From an uncultured Megasphaera sp. (GTDB lineage Bacteria; Bacillota; Negativicutes; Veillonellales; Megasphaeraceae), in the NCBI GenBank assembly GCA_900540735.1, contig UQHB01000014.1:1-62134 (forward strand): DNA of 62,134 nt, read 5' to 3'. The translations under genes were made by a program, and so were the position numbers. Under the pieces are notes generated by a model. The model saw only the letters and a program-made list of their open reading frames with translations, had not been told where the DNA came from and made no database searches. Positions 25,234-34,639 of the stretch are shown here, piece after piece. Every line of letters starts with the position of its first letter. Position 1 is the stretch's first letter.

Positions 25234-26274
25234 ATGGAATTGGATGCACGGAAGCAATACATATTGCAAGCCATCATTCAGGATTACATTTCCTCTGCTG
25301 AACCTGTGGGCTCCCGAACGATAGCCCGCAAGTACAACTTAGGTGTCAGTGCCGCAACGATTCGCAATGAAATGTTTGACCTGGAAATGATGGGATATCT
25401 CAATCAGCCCCATACGTCGGCTGGCCGCGTGCCGTCGGCTAAAGGGTATCGTTTCTATGTAGATTGCTTGCTCGAACCGACCCAAGTGACGAAAGAAGAA
25501 AAACAAGTCGTTCAAGCATGGTTTGAAGATAAGATGAACAATGTAGACCAGATTTTCCAGTCTACAGCGAAAATCTTAGCAAAGATTACCCATAATGTAA
25601 CACTGGTTATGGCGTCTAAAGAATTAAGCTCACGGCTCAAGTATGTCCGGTTTCTGCCCCTCGATGACCGGCGCGCGATTATAATCGTCGTCACCGATAC
25701 AGGGCAAATCGAAAATTGCCTGTACCCGAAAGGCGAAGGCGTGTACATTGATGAGCTCAACGCCATTGCAGAAAAGCTGACCCGGTATTTAGCCGGTACG
25801 CCGATGGAGCAAATCAACATGAGCTTGCTTGAACAGTTTCATCAAAGCATCGTCGATGACGTAGAATTATATCGCCTTGCCTTTAAGTCCATACAGCAGT
25901 CGTTCCGCAAGGAACATCAGCTCTATAAGGGCGGGGCCATGGAGCTCTTAGATAAACCAGAGTTCCGCGACGTAGGCAAAGCGAAAAGCTTATTCGACAT
26001 GCTCGAGGAACAAGACGTCGTAACGAATTTGCTTTACGACGACGGTAATGCCGCCAAGAAGCCCGTTACAGTCCGCATTGGCGATGAAGCAAAACTGGCT
26101 CCCATTACGGATTGCAGCATCATTGAAGCGACGTTCACAGCGAACGATGTGGTTCTCGGCAAGATTGCCGTTTTAGGGCCCACGCGTATGGAATACGCCA
26201 AAATCATTGGTCTCCTGGACTTCATGAAACAGCATGTAACACACATGTTAGAGCATTACCACGACGCTAAGTAG
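25234..26274 (+). CDS. hrcA: heat-inducible transcription repressor HrcA
   Basis: It binds CIRCE and represses the chaperone operon; GroEL modulates its activity in Bacillus. The N-terminal winged helix (DYISSAEPVGSRTIARKYNLG, then SAATIRNEM) and the downstream motif HTSAGRVPSAKGYRFYVD are intact, followed by the GAF-like dimerisation part. I start at ATG 25234 with AGAGGTGA upstream rather than GTG 25225, which overlaps that site. It is first in an operon with grpE 14 nt downstream. Confidence 0.96.
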   Translation: MELDARKQYILQAIIQDYISSAEPVGSRTIARKYNLGVSAATIRNEMFDLEMMGYLNQPHTSAGRVPSAKGYRFYVDCLLEPTQVTKEEKQVVQAWFEDKMNNVDQIFQSTAKILAKITHNVTLVMASKELSSRLKYVRFLPLDDRRAIIIVVTDTGQIENCLYPKGEGVYIDELNAIAEKLTRYLAGTPMEQINMSLLEQFHQSIVDDVELYRLAFKSIQQSFRKEHQLYKGGAMELLDKPEFRDVGKAKSLFDMLEEQDVVTNLLYDDGNAAKKPVTVRIGDEAKLAPITDCSIIEATFTANDVVLGKIAVLGPTRMEYAKIIGLLDFMKQHVTHMLEHYHDAK

Positions 26275-26288
26275 GAGGGTAAGAAAGA

Positions 26289-26867
26289 ATGAGTGAAGAA
26301 ACAAAACAAACCGAAACAATTGATGAAGAATTAAAAGATATGGCTGAAAAAGTCAAAGAAGAAGGCAAAGCGGCAGATGACGCACAGGCTGCAGAAGAAG
26401 CCGTTGCTGATGCCAAAGCGCAAGTAGACGCAGCAGTTGCAGAAATGCAAAAGAAATATACTCGTCTCCAAGCGGATTTTGCGAACTTCAAAAAACGGAC
26501 AGCTACAGAAAAGTTACAGATTTCTGAAGTTGTCAAAGCAGACGTAATCGAAAACGTCTTGCCTGTTATCGATAATTTCGAACGGGCCTTGCACGTACCG
26601 CAAGACAAAATGACGGATGACGTTAAATCTTTTATTGCAGGCTATGAAATGATTTACAAACAATTACTTCAAGTCCTGGAAAAGGAAGGCGTCAAGAAGA
26701 TTGATGCCAAAGGCAAACCTTTTGACCCCAATTTCCATCAAGCTGTCATGCGTGTACCAAGCGATGAATACGATGACGATGTGGTCGTAGAAGTCTTGCA
26801 AGAAGGCTACACCTTAGGCGATAAGACCTTGCGTCCGGCTATGGTTAAAGTTGCATTTAACGGTTAA
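26289..26867 (+). CDS. grpE: nucleotide exchange factor GrpE
   Basis: It releases ADP from DnaK. The N-terminal 50 residues or so are acidic and disordered (Glu/Ala/Lys-rich). They lead into a long coiled coil (QVDAAVAEMQKKYTRLQADF, FKKRTATEK) and the C-terminal beta domain with FDPNFHQAVMRV and LQEGYTLGDKTLRPAMVKV. The length of 192 residues is normal. A GAGGAGG-type site separates it from dnaK. Confidence 0.96.
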   Translation: MSEETKQTETIDEELKDMAEKVKEEGKAADDAQAAEEAVADAKAQVDAAVAEMQKKYTRLQADFANFKKRTATEKLQISEVVKADVIENVLPVIDNFERALHVPQDKMTDDVKSFIAGYEMIYKQLLQVLEKEGVKKIDAKGKPFDPNFHQAVMRVPSDEYDDDVVVEVLQEGYTLGDKTLRPAMVKVAFNG

Positions 26868-26899
26868 TTATCGTAGTAATATATGAGGAGGAATTTATT

Positions 26900-28768
26900 A
26901 TGAGTAAAGTAATTGGTATTGACTTAGGGACTACTAACTCTGTTGTCGCTGTTATGGAAGGCGGCGAACCTACTGTTATTACAAATACGGAAGGTTCTCG
27001 TTTGACTCCGTCTGTTGTTGGTTTTTCGAAAACTGGTGAACGCCTCGTTGGCCAGCTCGCAAAACGTCAGGCTGTTTCTAACCCGGAACGCACCATTTCT
27101 TCCATTAAACGTCACATGGGTGAAAACTACACTGTAGATATTGATGGCAAGAAATATACACCGCAAGAAATTTCCGCTATGATTTTGCAGAAATTGAAAG
27201 AAGATGCTGAAGCGTATTTAGGCGAAAAAGTAACCCAAGCCGTTATTACGGTTCCGGCTTACTTCAACGACAGTCAGCGTCAGGCTACCAAAGATGCTGG
27301 TAAAATCGCCGGCCTCGACGTTCTTCGTATCGTCAACGAACCGACGGCAGCAGCTCTCGCTTACGGTCTTGATAAAGGCGGCGACGGCAAGATTTTGGTC
27401 TTCGACCTTGGCGGTGGTACATTCGACGTATCTATCTTAGAATTAGGCGACGGTGTCTTTGAAGTTAAAGCAACGAACGGTGATACACACCTCGGCGGCG
27501 ATGACTTCGATAACGCTATCATGAAATGGATGGTCGAAGAATTTAAGAAAGAAAACGGCATTGACTTATCTGCTGATAAAATGGCTGACCAGCGTTTAAA
27601 AGAAGCTGCTGAAAAAGCTAAAATTGAATTGTCTACCGTTATGAGCACGGAAATTAACTTACCGTTCATCACAGCTGACGCTACAGGCCCGAAACATCTC
27701 AACATGATCTTGACTCGTGCTAAATTCAACGAACTCACAGAAGACCTCGTTCGCCGCACGATGGATCCGGTTCATAAAGCTATTGAAGATTCTGGCTATA
27801 CAAAAGACGAAATCGACAAAGTCATCCTCGTCGGTGGTTCCAGCCGTATCCCGGCCGTTCAGGAAGCTATTAAAAACGTTATGGGCAAAGACCCGAGCAA
27901 AGGCGTTAACCCGGATGAATGCGTAGCTATTGGTGCTGCTATTCAGGCTGGTGTCCTCGTCGGTGATGTTAAAGACGTATTGCTCCTCGATGTTACGCCG
28001 TTGTCCTTAGGGATTGAAACTTTAGGCGGAGTCTTCACGAAGATTATTGAACGGAATACGACGATTCCGACTTCGAACCACATGGTCTTCTCTACTGCTG
28101 TCGATAACCAGCCGTCTGTTGATGTTCATGTCCTCCAGGGCGAACGTGAAATGGCTGCTGACAACAAGACTTTAGGCCGCTTCGAATTGACGGGCATCCC
28201 GGCTGCTCCGCGTGGAGTACCTCGTATTGACGTAACCTTCGATATCGATGCTAACGGTATCGTTAACGTTTCCGCTAAAGACCTTGGCACTGGTAAAGAA
28301 CAGAAGATTACGATTAAATCTTCGTCCGGCCTTGATAAGAGCGAAATTGACCGCATGGTCAAAGAAGCAGCTGCTCACGAAGCAGAAGATAAGAAACGTA
28401 AAGAAGGCATTGAAGCTAAAAACCAGGCTGACAACTTGATTTATCAGGCTGAAAAGACAATCAAAGACTTCGGTGACAAAGCAGACGCTGCAAAAGTTTC
28501 GGAAGTCAAAGATAAAATTGCAGACCTCAAAGAAGCTGTTAAAACAGAAGATGCAGATAAAATCAAAGCTGCATCAGAAGCTTTAACGAAACCTCTCTAT
28601 GAATTATCCAGCGAAATGTACAAACAGACTGGTGCACAACCGGGTGCTGAACAAGCACAGGCTCAAGCTGGTGCAGAACAGCAGGCTCAGAGCGGTGCCC
28701 AAGACGGTGGTAACGGCGAAAAAGTCGTAGACGCTGACTACAAAGTCGTAGACGACGACAAGAAGTAA
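26900..28768 (+). CDS. dnaK: chaperone protein DnaK
   Basis: The ATP-dependent Hsp70 chaperone, 622 residues. It has the ATPase signatures IGIDLGTTNSVV, VFDLGGGTFDVSIL and VILVGGSSRIPAVQ, the linker DVLLLDVTPLSLGIE near residue 355, and a substrate domain and lid. The C-terminus has a Gln/Ala/Gly-rich stretch and an acidic end, VVDADYKVVDDDKK, in place of the more common EEVK-type ending. The surrounding grpE and dnaJ are its partners and all are under the CIRCE promoter. Confidence 0.98.
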   Translation: MSKVIGIDLGTTNSVVAVMEGGEPTVITNTEGSRLTPSVVGFSKTGERLVGQLAKRQAVSNPERTISSIKRHMGENYTVDIDGKKYTPQEISAMILQKLKEDAEAYLGEKVTQAVITVPAYFNDSQRQATKDAGKIAGLDVLRIVNEPTAAALAYGLDKGGDGKILVFDLGGGTFDVSILELGDGVFEVKATNGDTHLGGDDFDNAIMKWMVEEFKKENGIDLSADKMADQRLKEAAEKAKIELSTVMSTEINLPFITADATGPKHLNMILTRAKFNELTEDLVRRTMDPVHKAIEDSGYTKDEIDKVILVGGSSRIPAVQEAIKNVMGKDPSKGVNPDECVAIGAAIQAGVLVGDVKDVLLLDVTPLSLGIETLGGVFTKIIERNTTIPTSNHMVFSTAVDNQPSVDVHVLQGEREMAADNKTLGRFELTGIPAAPRGVPRIDVTFDIDANGIVNVSAKDLGTGKEQKITIKSSSGLDKSEIDRMVKEAAAHEAEDKKRKEGIEAKNQADNLIYQAEKTIKDFGDKADAAKVSEVKDKIADLKEAVKTEDADKIKAASEALTKPLYELSSEMYKQTGAQPGAEQAQAQAGAEQQAQSGAQDGGNGEKVVDADYKVVDDDKK

Positions 28769-28792
28769 GATAGATAAGAGGGGTTGCCCACT

Positions 28793-30004
28793 ATGAGTAC
28801 GAAAAAAGATTATTATGAAGTACTTGGCGTTCCTAAAGACGCCAGCGATGCTGAAATCAAAAAAGCTTTCCGGAAATTAGCCATCAAGTACCATCCTGAT
28901 AAGAATCGGGACAACCCTAAGGCTGCGGAAGAAAAGTTTAAAGAAGTCAACGAAGCGTATAGCGTCTTGTCGAATAAACAGAAACGGGCGCAGTATGATC
29001 AGTTTGGTCATGCAGCCTTCGAAAACGGTGGTGCCAGCGGTGCTGGCACTGGCGGATTCGGCCAAGGCGGGTTTGGTGGCTTTGGTGGTTTCGGTCAAGG
29101 TGGCGGCTTTGGCGGTTCCGGTAACTTCGGCGGTTTTGAAGATATTTTTGATTCCTTCTTTGGTGGCGGTGGTCGCAGCCGTCAGGCACAAAATGGGCCG
29201 CAGCGCGGTTCGGATTTGCGCTTTGACGTGACCATTTCCTTCAAACAAGCCGTCCTCGGTACGGAAATGGAAATTGAAGTGCCGAAAGAAGAAACATGCA
29301 GTAAATGTAAAGGCTCTGGTGCTGAACCGGGCAGCAGCGTCGAAACGTGCCCTCATTGCCACGGCACGGGCCAAGAACGGGTTGTACAGAATACGCCCTT
29401 TGGCCAAATGGTTAACGTCCGTACATGCTCGCACTGTGGCGGCACAGGCAAGTTGATTAAAAAGAAATGCTCCTCCTGCCACGGCACAGGGACTGTAAAA
29501 GTTCGGAAGAAACTGAAAATTAAGATTCCAGCCGGTGTCGATGATGGTGCAAGGTTGCGCGTAGCCGGTGAAGGTGAACCAGGGCTCCGCGGCGGCGGTC
29601 ATGGCGACTTATACGTCTATATCTTCGTCCGTCGGGACAACAAGTTTACGCGAAATGGCAATGACTTATTCTTACAGACGACCATTTCCTTTGCCCAAGC
29701 AGCGTTGGGTGCAACCATTGCAGTCAACACCATTGATGGCAAGAAGATTGAATTAAAAGTACCTGCTGGTACACAGACAGGGACGATGTTCCGCTTAAGA
29801 GGCTATGGCGTACCGGTCCTTGGCTCGACATCGCGTAAAGGCGATTTGAATGTCCAAGTTACGGTTGCTGTACCGAAAAAGCTCAATGATAGACAGAAAG
29901 ACCTGCTTAAACAGTTCGCAGCAGCTTGCGGCGAAGATTGGGTGGGGGAGTCTAATGACAAAAAAAAAGAAAGCCTGTTTAGCAAATTGAAAGATAAGTT
30001 GTAA
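28793..30004 (+). CDS. dnaJ: chaperone protein DnaJ
   Basis: The Hsp40 co-chaperone that stimulates the DnaK ATPase. The J-domain has YHPDKNRDNPKAAEEKF with the HPD motif, then a long Gly/Phe-rich region (about residues 75-130), four zinc repeats (CSKCKGSG, CPHCHGTG, CSHCGGTG, CSSCHGTG) and the C-terminal substrate domains. I start at ATG 28793 after GAGGGG rather than at the upstream TTG. The C-terminus is shorter and more charged than usual (KKKESLFSKLKDKL). Confidence 0.96.
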   Translation: MSTKKDYYEVLGVPKDASDAEIKKAFRKLAIKYHPDKNRDNPKAAEEKFKEVNEAYSVLSNKQKRAQYDQFGHAAFENGGASGAGTGGFGQGGFGGFGGFGQGGGFGGSGNFGGFEDIFDSFFGGGGRSRQAQNGPQRGSDLRFDVTISFKQAVLGTEMEIEVPKEETCSKCKGSGAEPGSSVETCPHCHGTGQERVVQNTPFGQMVNVRTCSHCGGTGKLIKKKCSSCHGTGTVKVRKKLKIKIPAGVDDGARLRVAGEGEPGLRGGGHGDLYVYIFVRRDNKFTRNGNDLFLQTTISFAQAALGATIAVNTIDGKKIELKVPAGTQTGTMFRLRGYGVPVLGSTSRKGDLNVQVTVAVPKKLNDRQKDLLKQFAAACGEDWVGESNDKKKESLFSKLKDKL

Positions 30005-30026
30005 GACAGGATGGAGGAAACTAGCG

Positions 30027-30905
30027 ATGACATGGAATGAAATCAATGTCGTTGTTTCCAAGATGGCCACCGATTTGGTGGCCCTTCTTTTATATGAATG
30101 CGGCAGTAATGGGTCCATTATTCACGACGAAGAAGATGAACACGGCCGGATTCGTATTACGGCATATTTTCCGCCGGAAAAAGAACAGATCAAGGAAACA
30201 GTGACGCACGAAATGCAAGCCCTGGCCGCACGGACACCGGACTTAGGGCCGTGGGAAGTCTTCGATAAACCGGCAGATGATAATAGTTGGCTCTTTACGT
30301 GGCAAGATTATTTCCATCCCAAAAAGATTTCAGCGCACTTTTGGGCTGAACCGGCATGGGAACGGATTACACCAGGACCGGGAGAACAAGTCATTGCCAT
30401 TGACCCAGGTCTGGCCTTTGGCAGTGGTCTCCACGATACGACGTGCATGTGCGTCCAGTATTTAGAAGAAACTGTCAAAAAAGATGATATTGTCTTTGAT
30501 ATTGGTACAGGCACCTGCATCTTAGCCATTGCAGCATCAAAACTCGGCGCGTCGAGTGTAACCGCTGTAGATTTCGACAAAAAAGCCGTGCGGCAAGCAA
30601 AATCTAATGTCCGCTTAAACGGCGTAAGTAACATCGTCAAAGTCTATAACAGTGATTTACTTACAGCTATCGCTGCAGGCGTACAAAAGGCTGATGTCAT
30701 TGTAGCCAACCTCGTCACCGATGCCGTCCTCTCCTTGATGCCGACCTTGCCGGAATACATGGATAAAGGGGCTGCCTTTATTGCAAGCGGCATTATTGAC
30801 GACCGCATTGACGAAATCAAAGCCGCAGCCAAACAGACGGGCTTTACGTGGATCGATGATACACTGCAAAATGGCTGGTATGCCGTGTCCATGAGGAGAG
30901 ACTAA
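30027..30905 (+). CDS. prmA: ribosomal protein L11 methyltransferase
   Basis: It trimethylates ribosomal protein L11 using SAM. The N-terminal ferredoxin-like domain is followed by the conserved WQDYFHPKKI, IDPGLAFGSGLHDTT and a Rossmann fold with FDIGTGTCILAIAASKLGA; VIVANLVTDAVL is the PrmA form of motif IV. The length of 292 residues is normal. It sits in the heat-shock operon after dnaJ, a common Firmicutes order, and its stop is 1 nt from the rsmE start. Confidence 0.93.
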   Translation: MTWNEINVVVSKMATDLVALLLYECGSNGSIIHDEEDEHGRIRITAYFPPEKEQIKETVTHEMQALAARTPDLGPWEVFDKPADDNSWLFTWQDYFHPKKISAHFWAEPAWERITPGPGEQVIAIDPGLAFGSGLHDTTCMCVQYLEETVKKDDIVFDIGTGTCILAIAASKLGASSVTAVDFDKKAVRQAKSNVRLNGVSNIVKVYNSDLLTAIAAGVQKADVIVANLVTDAVLSLMPTLPEYMDKGAAFIASGIIDDRIDEIKAAAKQTGFTWIDDTLQNGWYAVSMRRD

Positions 30906-30906
30906 G

Positions 30907-31650
30907 ATGCGTAAAATATTTACGGATTTTCCTATTGGCAGTGGTGCTTTTGAGTTATCCCCTGATGATGCCCACCACGTCCTCATCGTCTTGCGGCACA
31001 CTGTGGGCGATTCCCTACAAGTGACGGACTCGACCGGTGCAACCTATGAATGCCTCATTACGAGTAAAGAAGGACACGCCGCCTTTTTAACACCGGTCCG
31101 CAAAGTATCAGACAGTACGGCAACAGCAGGCAAGGTCGTCTTAGCGGCCGGGCTCCTGAAAAATGATAAATTCGAGTGGGTCATTCAGAAGGCGACAGAG
31201 CTTGGTGTTTCCACCATTATCCCTGTACAAATGGACCATTGTGTAGTAAAATTAAATGAAACTCGTGTGCAAAGTAAACTCCAGCGGTGGCAGCGCATTG
31301 CCGGTGAAGCAGCGAAACAATGTGGCCGCAGCGATATTCCTGACGTAACGAAGGTCATGTCGTTGCCAGAAGTCACGACGACCTATGGCGATATGCGCTT
31401 TGTCGTGCCGTATGAACAAGAAACGGCACCGCTCCGCAATGTCTGCCAAGATGTACGGACTGGAGATGTGGTCATTGTCATTGGCCCAGAAGGAGGCTTT
31501 GCGCGCACAGAAATAGATTATCTAGCGCAACACGTAGAATGGTGCCGAACCGTGACCTTAGGGCCGCGGATTTTGCGAGCTGAAACAGCTTCTCTTGCGG
31601 CCCTTTCTATTGTGATGTATGAAAGAGGATTTAACGAATGCCAACGATAG
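30907..31650 (+). CDS. rsmE: 16S rRNA (uracil1498-N3)-methyltransferase
   Basis: A SPOUT-fold rRNA methyltransferase of 247 residues. Its motifs are HHVLIVLRHTVGD near the N-terminus (PUA-like), KFEWVIQKATELGVSTIIPV, and the SAM knot IGPEGGFARTEID followed by LGPRILRAETAS. Its end overlaps the mtaB start by 13 nt, which suggests coupled translation. Confidence 0.94.
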   Translation: MRKIFTDFPIGSGAFELSPDDAHHVLIVLRHTVGDSLQVTDSTGATYECLITSKEGHAAFLTPVRKVSDSTATAGKVVLAAGLLKNDKFEWVIQKATELGVSTIIPVQMDHCVVKLNETRVQSKLQRWQRIAGEAAKQCGRSDIPDVTKVMSLPEVTTTYGDMRFVVPYEQETAPLRNVCQDVRTGDVVIVIGPEGGFARTEIDYLAQHVEWCRTVTLGPRILRAETASLAALSIVMYERGFNECQR

Positions 31651-32954
31651 CCTTTGCTACCTTAGGCTGCCGTGTCAATCAATACGATACGGACAGCATG
31701 CGCGGCCTGTTTCTAGCACAGGGATTTAAAGATGTCCCGTACGATGAAATGGCTGATGTATACATTATTAATACCTGTTCTGTCACGCAAATGGGTGAAA
31801 AAAAATCGCGTCAGCTCATTCGCCGCGCGAAAAAACATAACCCTAATGCCGTTGTCGTCGTCACAGGCTGTTATGCCCAATTAGATTCAGAACTACTGGC
31901 TGCGATGGACGGCGTTTCTGCTGTCGTCGGGACGAATGAAAAGAAACAAGTCGTAACCATTGTAGAAGACTTGTTACAACACCCAGAACAACAGGCCATT
32001 ACGGCTGTACATAACGTACGCCAAAGTGAAGCCTTTGAAGAAATTTCCTTGTATCCGTCTGCTGTAGAACATACACGGGCGGACTTAAAAATCCAAGAAG
32101 GGTGTAATAATTTCTGTACGTTCTGTATCATTCCCTATACGCGCGGTGCCTTGAAATCGCGACAGCCAGACGCGGTCATTGCTGAAGCAAAACGGCTCGT
32201 AGCCTTTGGCTTTAAAGAACTGGTCTTGACTGGGATTCACCTCGGTGCGTATGGCAAGGAATTGCCGGATAAGCCATCCTTGGCTTTGATTCTCCGCCGT
32301 CTCGTCGAAGAAACGGATGTAAAGCGTATTCGCTTAGGGTCCCTTGAATCGATTGAGGTCGATGAAGATCTTATTGATGTGATGAACAGCTCTGACCGCA
32401 TTTGTCCGCACTTGCATTTACCTTTGCAGTCCGGTTCCGATGCAATTTTAAAAGCCATGAACCGCCATTATACAAAAGCCGAATTTATCGACTTAATTGC
32501 TGACTTGCGCGCGCGCATTCACGGCCTGACGATTTCGACAGATTTAATCTTAGGATTTCCGGGCGAAACGGATGAACTCTTTGCAGAAACTTTAGAAACG
32601 TTGAAGCTCTTGAAGTTCTCCCATATCCATGCCTTTCCGTATTCACCGCGCCAAGGCACACCGGCAGCAACTATGAAAGATCAAGTCGACATGGCAGTGA
32701 AAAAACATCGCGTTGAAATCGTCAATACCTTATCGGCACAGCAAAAGACAGCCGTACTACAAGGTATGGTCGGCAAAGATGCCCTCGTCCTCCTTGAAAA
32801 ACAAGACGGTATTGTAGGCGAAGGGTTCTCAGAAAATTATGAACGCGTCCGCGTTACTGGTCTGACGAAACCTTGTGAAGGAGCTATAATTCCTGTCTAT
32901 TTAGAACAGGTTGATGGTCATATTATCTTAGGAAGCATAAAGGAGGAAATGTAA
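31638..32954 (+). CDS. mtaB: tRNA t6A37 methylthiotransferase MtaB
   Basis: A radical SAM enzyme that adds a methylthio group to t6A at tRNA position 37. The N-terminal UPF0004 domain has conserved cysteines (TLGCRVNQYD, NTCSVT, VTGCYAQ) for one cluster. CNNFCTFCIIPYTRG near residue 155 gives the CxxxCxxC radical SAM cluster, and a C-terminal TRAM-like region completes 438 residues. The last 20 nt hold AAAGGAGGA, the site for the HIT gene. Confidence 0.94.
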   Translation: MPTIAFATLGCRVNQYDTDSMRGLFLAQGFKDVPYDEMADVYIINTCSVTQMGEKKSRQLIRRAKKHNPNAVVVVTGCYAQLDSELLAAMDGVSAVVGTNEKKQVVTIVEDLLQHPEQQAITAVHNVRQSEAFEEISLYPSAVEHTRADLKIQEGCNNFCTFCIIPYTRGALKSRQPDAVIAEAKRLVAFGFKELVLTGIHLGAYGKELPDKPSLALILRRLVEETDVKRIRLGSLESIEVDEDLIDVMNSSDRICPHLHLPLQSGSDAILKAMNRHYTKAEFIDLIADLRARIHGLTISTDLILGFPGETDELFAETLETLKLLKFSHIHAFPYSPRQGTPAATMKDQVDMAVKKHRVEIVNTLSAQQKTAVLQGMVGKDALVLLEKQDGIVGEGFSENYERVRVTGLTKPCEGAIIPVYLEQVDGHIILGSIKEEM

Positions 32955-32956
32955 CA

Positions 32957-33298
32957 ATGGAAGATTGCATTTTTTGTAAAATCGTAAACGGAGATATTCC
33001 GAGCACAAAAGTCTATGAAGACGATGATTTTTATGCCTTTAAAGATATTGCACCGGTTGCGCCGGTTCATGTCTTAGTCATTCCAAAGAAACACATTCAG
33101 AGTATTGCTGTCCTCAAACCGGAAGATGCTGATGTAGCCGGTAAAATGCTTTTTACAATCCAAAAAGTAGCTAAAGAATTAGGCCTTACAGATGGCTACC
33201 GTGTGGTCTTCAATACAGGTGAAAAAGCTGGCCAAACAGTACATCATATGCATGCCCATATTTTAGGCGGCAAAGAAATGGCTTGGCCTGGTGTCTAA
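32957..33298 (+). CDS. HIT family nucleotide-binding protein
   Basis: 113 residues with the histidine triad HMHAHILGG near the C-terminus and an N-terminal CIFCKI zinc-type pair. It probably hydrolyses adenosine 5'-monophosphoramidates (HinT type), but the physiological substrate is unknown. Its TAA stop overlaps the next ATG (TAATG). Confidence 0.92.
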   Translation: MEDCIFCKIVNGDIPSTKVYEDDDFYAFKDIAPVAPVHVLVIPKKHIQSIAVLKPEDADVAGKMLFTIQKVAKELGLTDGYRVVFNTGEKAGQTVHHMHAHILGGKEMAWPGV

Positions 33299-33444
33299 TG
33301 GAACAAGAAGAAGTGCGTCGTCCAAGAAGACGAAAAGCAAAGAAAGATATTACAGTGAAAGTCAATAGCGGTACGGTGATTCGTATTGTGTCTGTGCTGC
33401 TCATGATTGGGATTATTCTTTTTATGATGCATGGAATGAAGTAA
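33298..33444 (+). CDS. 48-residue basic membrane peptide
   Basis: ATG overlaps the HIT stop as TAATG, and the frame stays open for 48 codons. The first half is very basic (VRRPRRRKAKK), followed by VKVNSGTVIRI and one membrane helix (VSVLLMIGIILFMM). It is a single-pass protein with the N-terminus predicted inside. I do not recognise it. Translational coupling and position before a terminator-like repeat support it being a real last gene of the heat-shock operon. Confidence 0.65.
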   Translation: MEQEEVRRPRRRKAKKDITVKVNSGTVIRIVSVLLMIGIILFMMHGMK

Positions 33445-33468
33445 GAATTGAATATGCTAAGATGGGAA

Positions 33469-33544
33469 CCATCCCTACAGGTTAGTACGAAAAGACAGGT
33501 GTCGCTTTGCGCCAATGCTTTTCTTAACTAACCTGTAGGGGTGG
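33469..33544 (+). repeat. conserved-core hairpin repeat, copy 3
   Basis: An 18-bp outer stem, 33469-33486 with 33527-33544 (17 pairs and one wobble), is unlike the stems of the other copies. The core is the same with small changes: GAAAAGACAGG in place of GAAAAGGCAAG, and the inner hairpin loop is TTT instead of TTAC between CGC and GCG. It lies 24 nt after the last gene of the heat-shock operon and is followed by a T-run. Confidence 0.87.
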
Positions 33545-33584
33545 TTTTCTCACATATTCAGGAAATGGTTGGATTTGGGATTAC

Positions 33585-33631
33585 GATTATATGTTCTGTA
33601 AGGATTTTTTCTTCTCGATAAACGTATGTTC
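33585..33631 (+). repeat. left inverted repeat of the AT-rich region
   Basis: GATTATATGTTC, a 15-nt variable spacer, then TTCTCGATAAACGTATGTTC. The two conserved blocks (12 and 20 nt) recur exactly in the opposite orientation at 34592-34639 with a 16-nt spacer of different sequence. Each arm contains TATGTTC twice, 36 bp apart or nearly so. Confidence 0.85.
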
Positions 33632-34060
33632 CAAAATAACTTTTTGGTATCTGGTGATGCTAAGTTATATGTAAGGTATTATATATTATATGGTGTTTAT
33701 CATGTGTGAAATATGTGTAGCCATATAGATTCTAGTAGTTCGTATTACTTGGAGTATAAAAAATATATTAGTAAGTCTGGATAAATTAATATATGATGAT
33801 GTGTGGCAGTATGGATGCATATGTAATGCTATGGGAGTTCTGTACGGAAATTAGAATTTTAGTCATATAGACATATGATACATGTAGATTATAATGACTA
33901 ACTGAATTATGATAGATTTCTGGTGGATTTCTGATTTGATAGATATTTCATGGTTTATATGACTAAAATTAGTTGTCTTGGACATGTCAATGTATAGGCA
34001 AGAAAAAATAGAGGCCTTAAAACGTCGTATAGAGTGATAGTGAAAGAAAACAGCAAAAAG

Positions 34061-34105
34061 CGGCATATAAAACAGAATGAGTGCTAAAATCTGCTATATA
34101 TGCCG
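34061..34105 (+). repeat. hairpin CGGCATATA/TATATGCCG
   Basis: Nine-base arms at 34061-34069 and 34097-34105 with a T-rich stretch afterwards (TATTTTTCTTGTTTT). It resembles a plus-strand terminator inside the gene-free region, although no gene precedes it. Confidence 0.55.
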
Positions 34106-34122
34106 TATTTTTCTTGTTTTAG

Positions 34123-34157
34123 TTTACTTCCGATAATTTAACGTTATCGGAAGTAAA
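34123..34157. repeat. perfect 14-bp hairpin
   Basis: TTTACTTCCGATAA (34123-34136) pairs with TTATCGGAAGTAAA (34144-34157) around a 7-nt loop. It lies just after the hairpin at 34061-34105. No gene is adjacent. Confidence 0.75.
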
Positions 34158-34591
34158 TATGTACCCCGACGGGAGCCTGTCCATCAATTTTGCAATTTCT
34201 TGAATTTGTCATTTTTCCGAAAAAAATTATAAAAAAAATTTTTTCTACCATATCTTACTGTATGATTAAGTATATCACGAATCATATCATACTGCATAGA
34301 TACATCTAATTCGTATAAGCACAATTCATTTCATAACCAATACAAGTAATCCTTGCTGTATCACATTACACAATCCAAAGATATTATGTATCATATATAT
34401 ATGGCTCAATTGACCAGTACTAAAACTCGTTATACTCAAGTTCCTTTATACTATATTATATAGAACCATACCGACATTCACAGCACAGACCTATATTAAG
34501 CAGCTCTTCATCCTTTCGCATAGTAAAGAATAGAATAGGGGGGATACCCATCCCTCTCCCTACCCCACTGCCTTTATCTCAAATATATTTA

Positions 34592-34639
34592 GAACATACG
34601 TTTATCGAGAAGCCCAAAGCCGTCACCGAACATATAATC
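34592..34639 (-). repeat. right inverted repeat of the AT-rich region
   Basis: GAACATACGTTTATCGAGAA and GAACATATAATC separated by 16 nt, the reverse complement of the blocks at 33585-33631. Together with the left arm it bounds 960 bp of interior sequence. Confidence 0.85.

Noticed and set aside
33863..34066. 67-codon minus-strand frame in the AT-rich region
   Set aside because: No ribosome binding site, no recognisable motif, and its composition follows the surrounding noncoding DNA.
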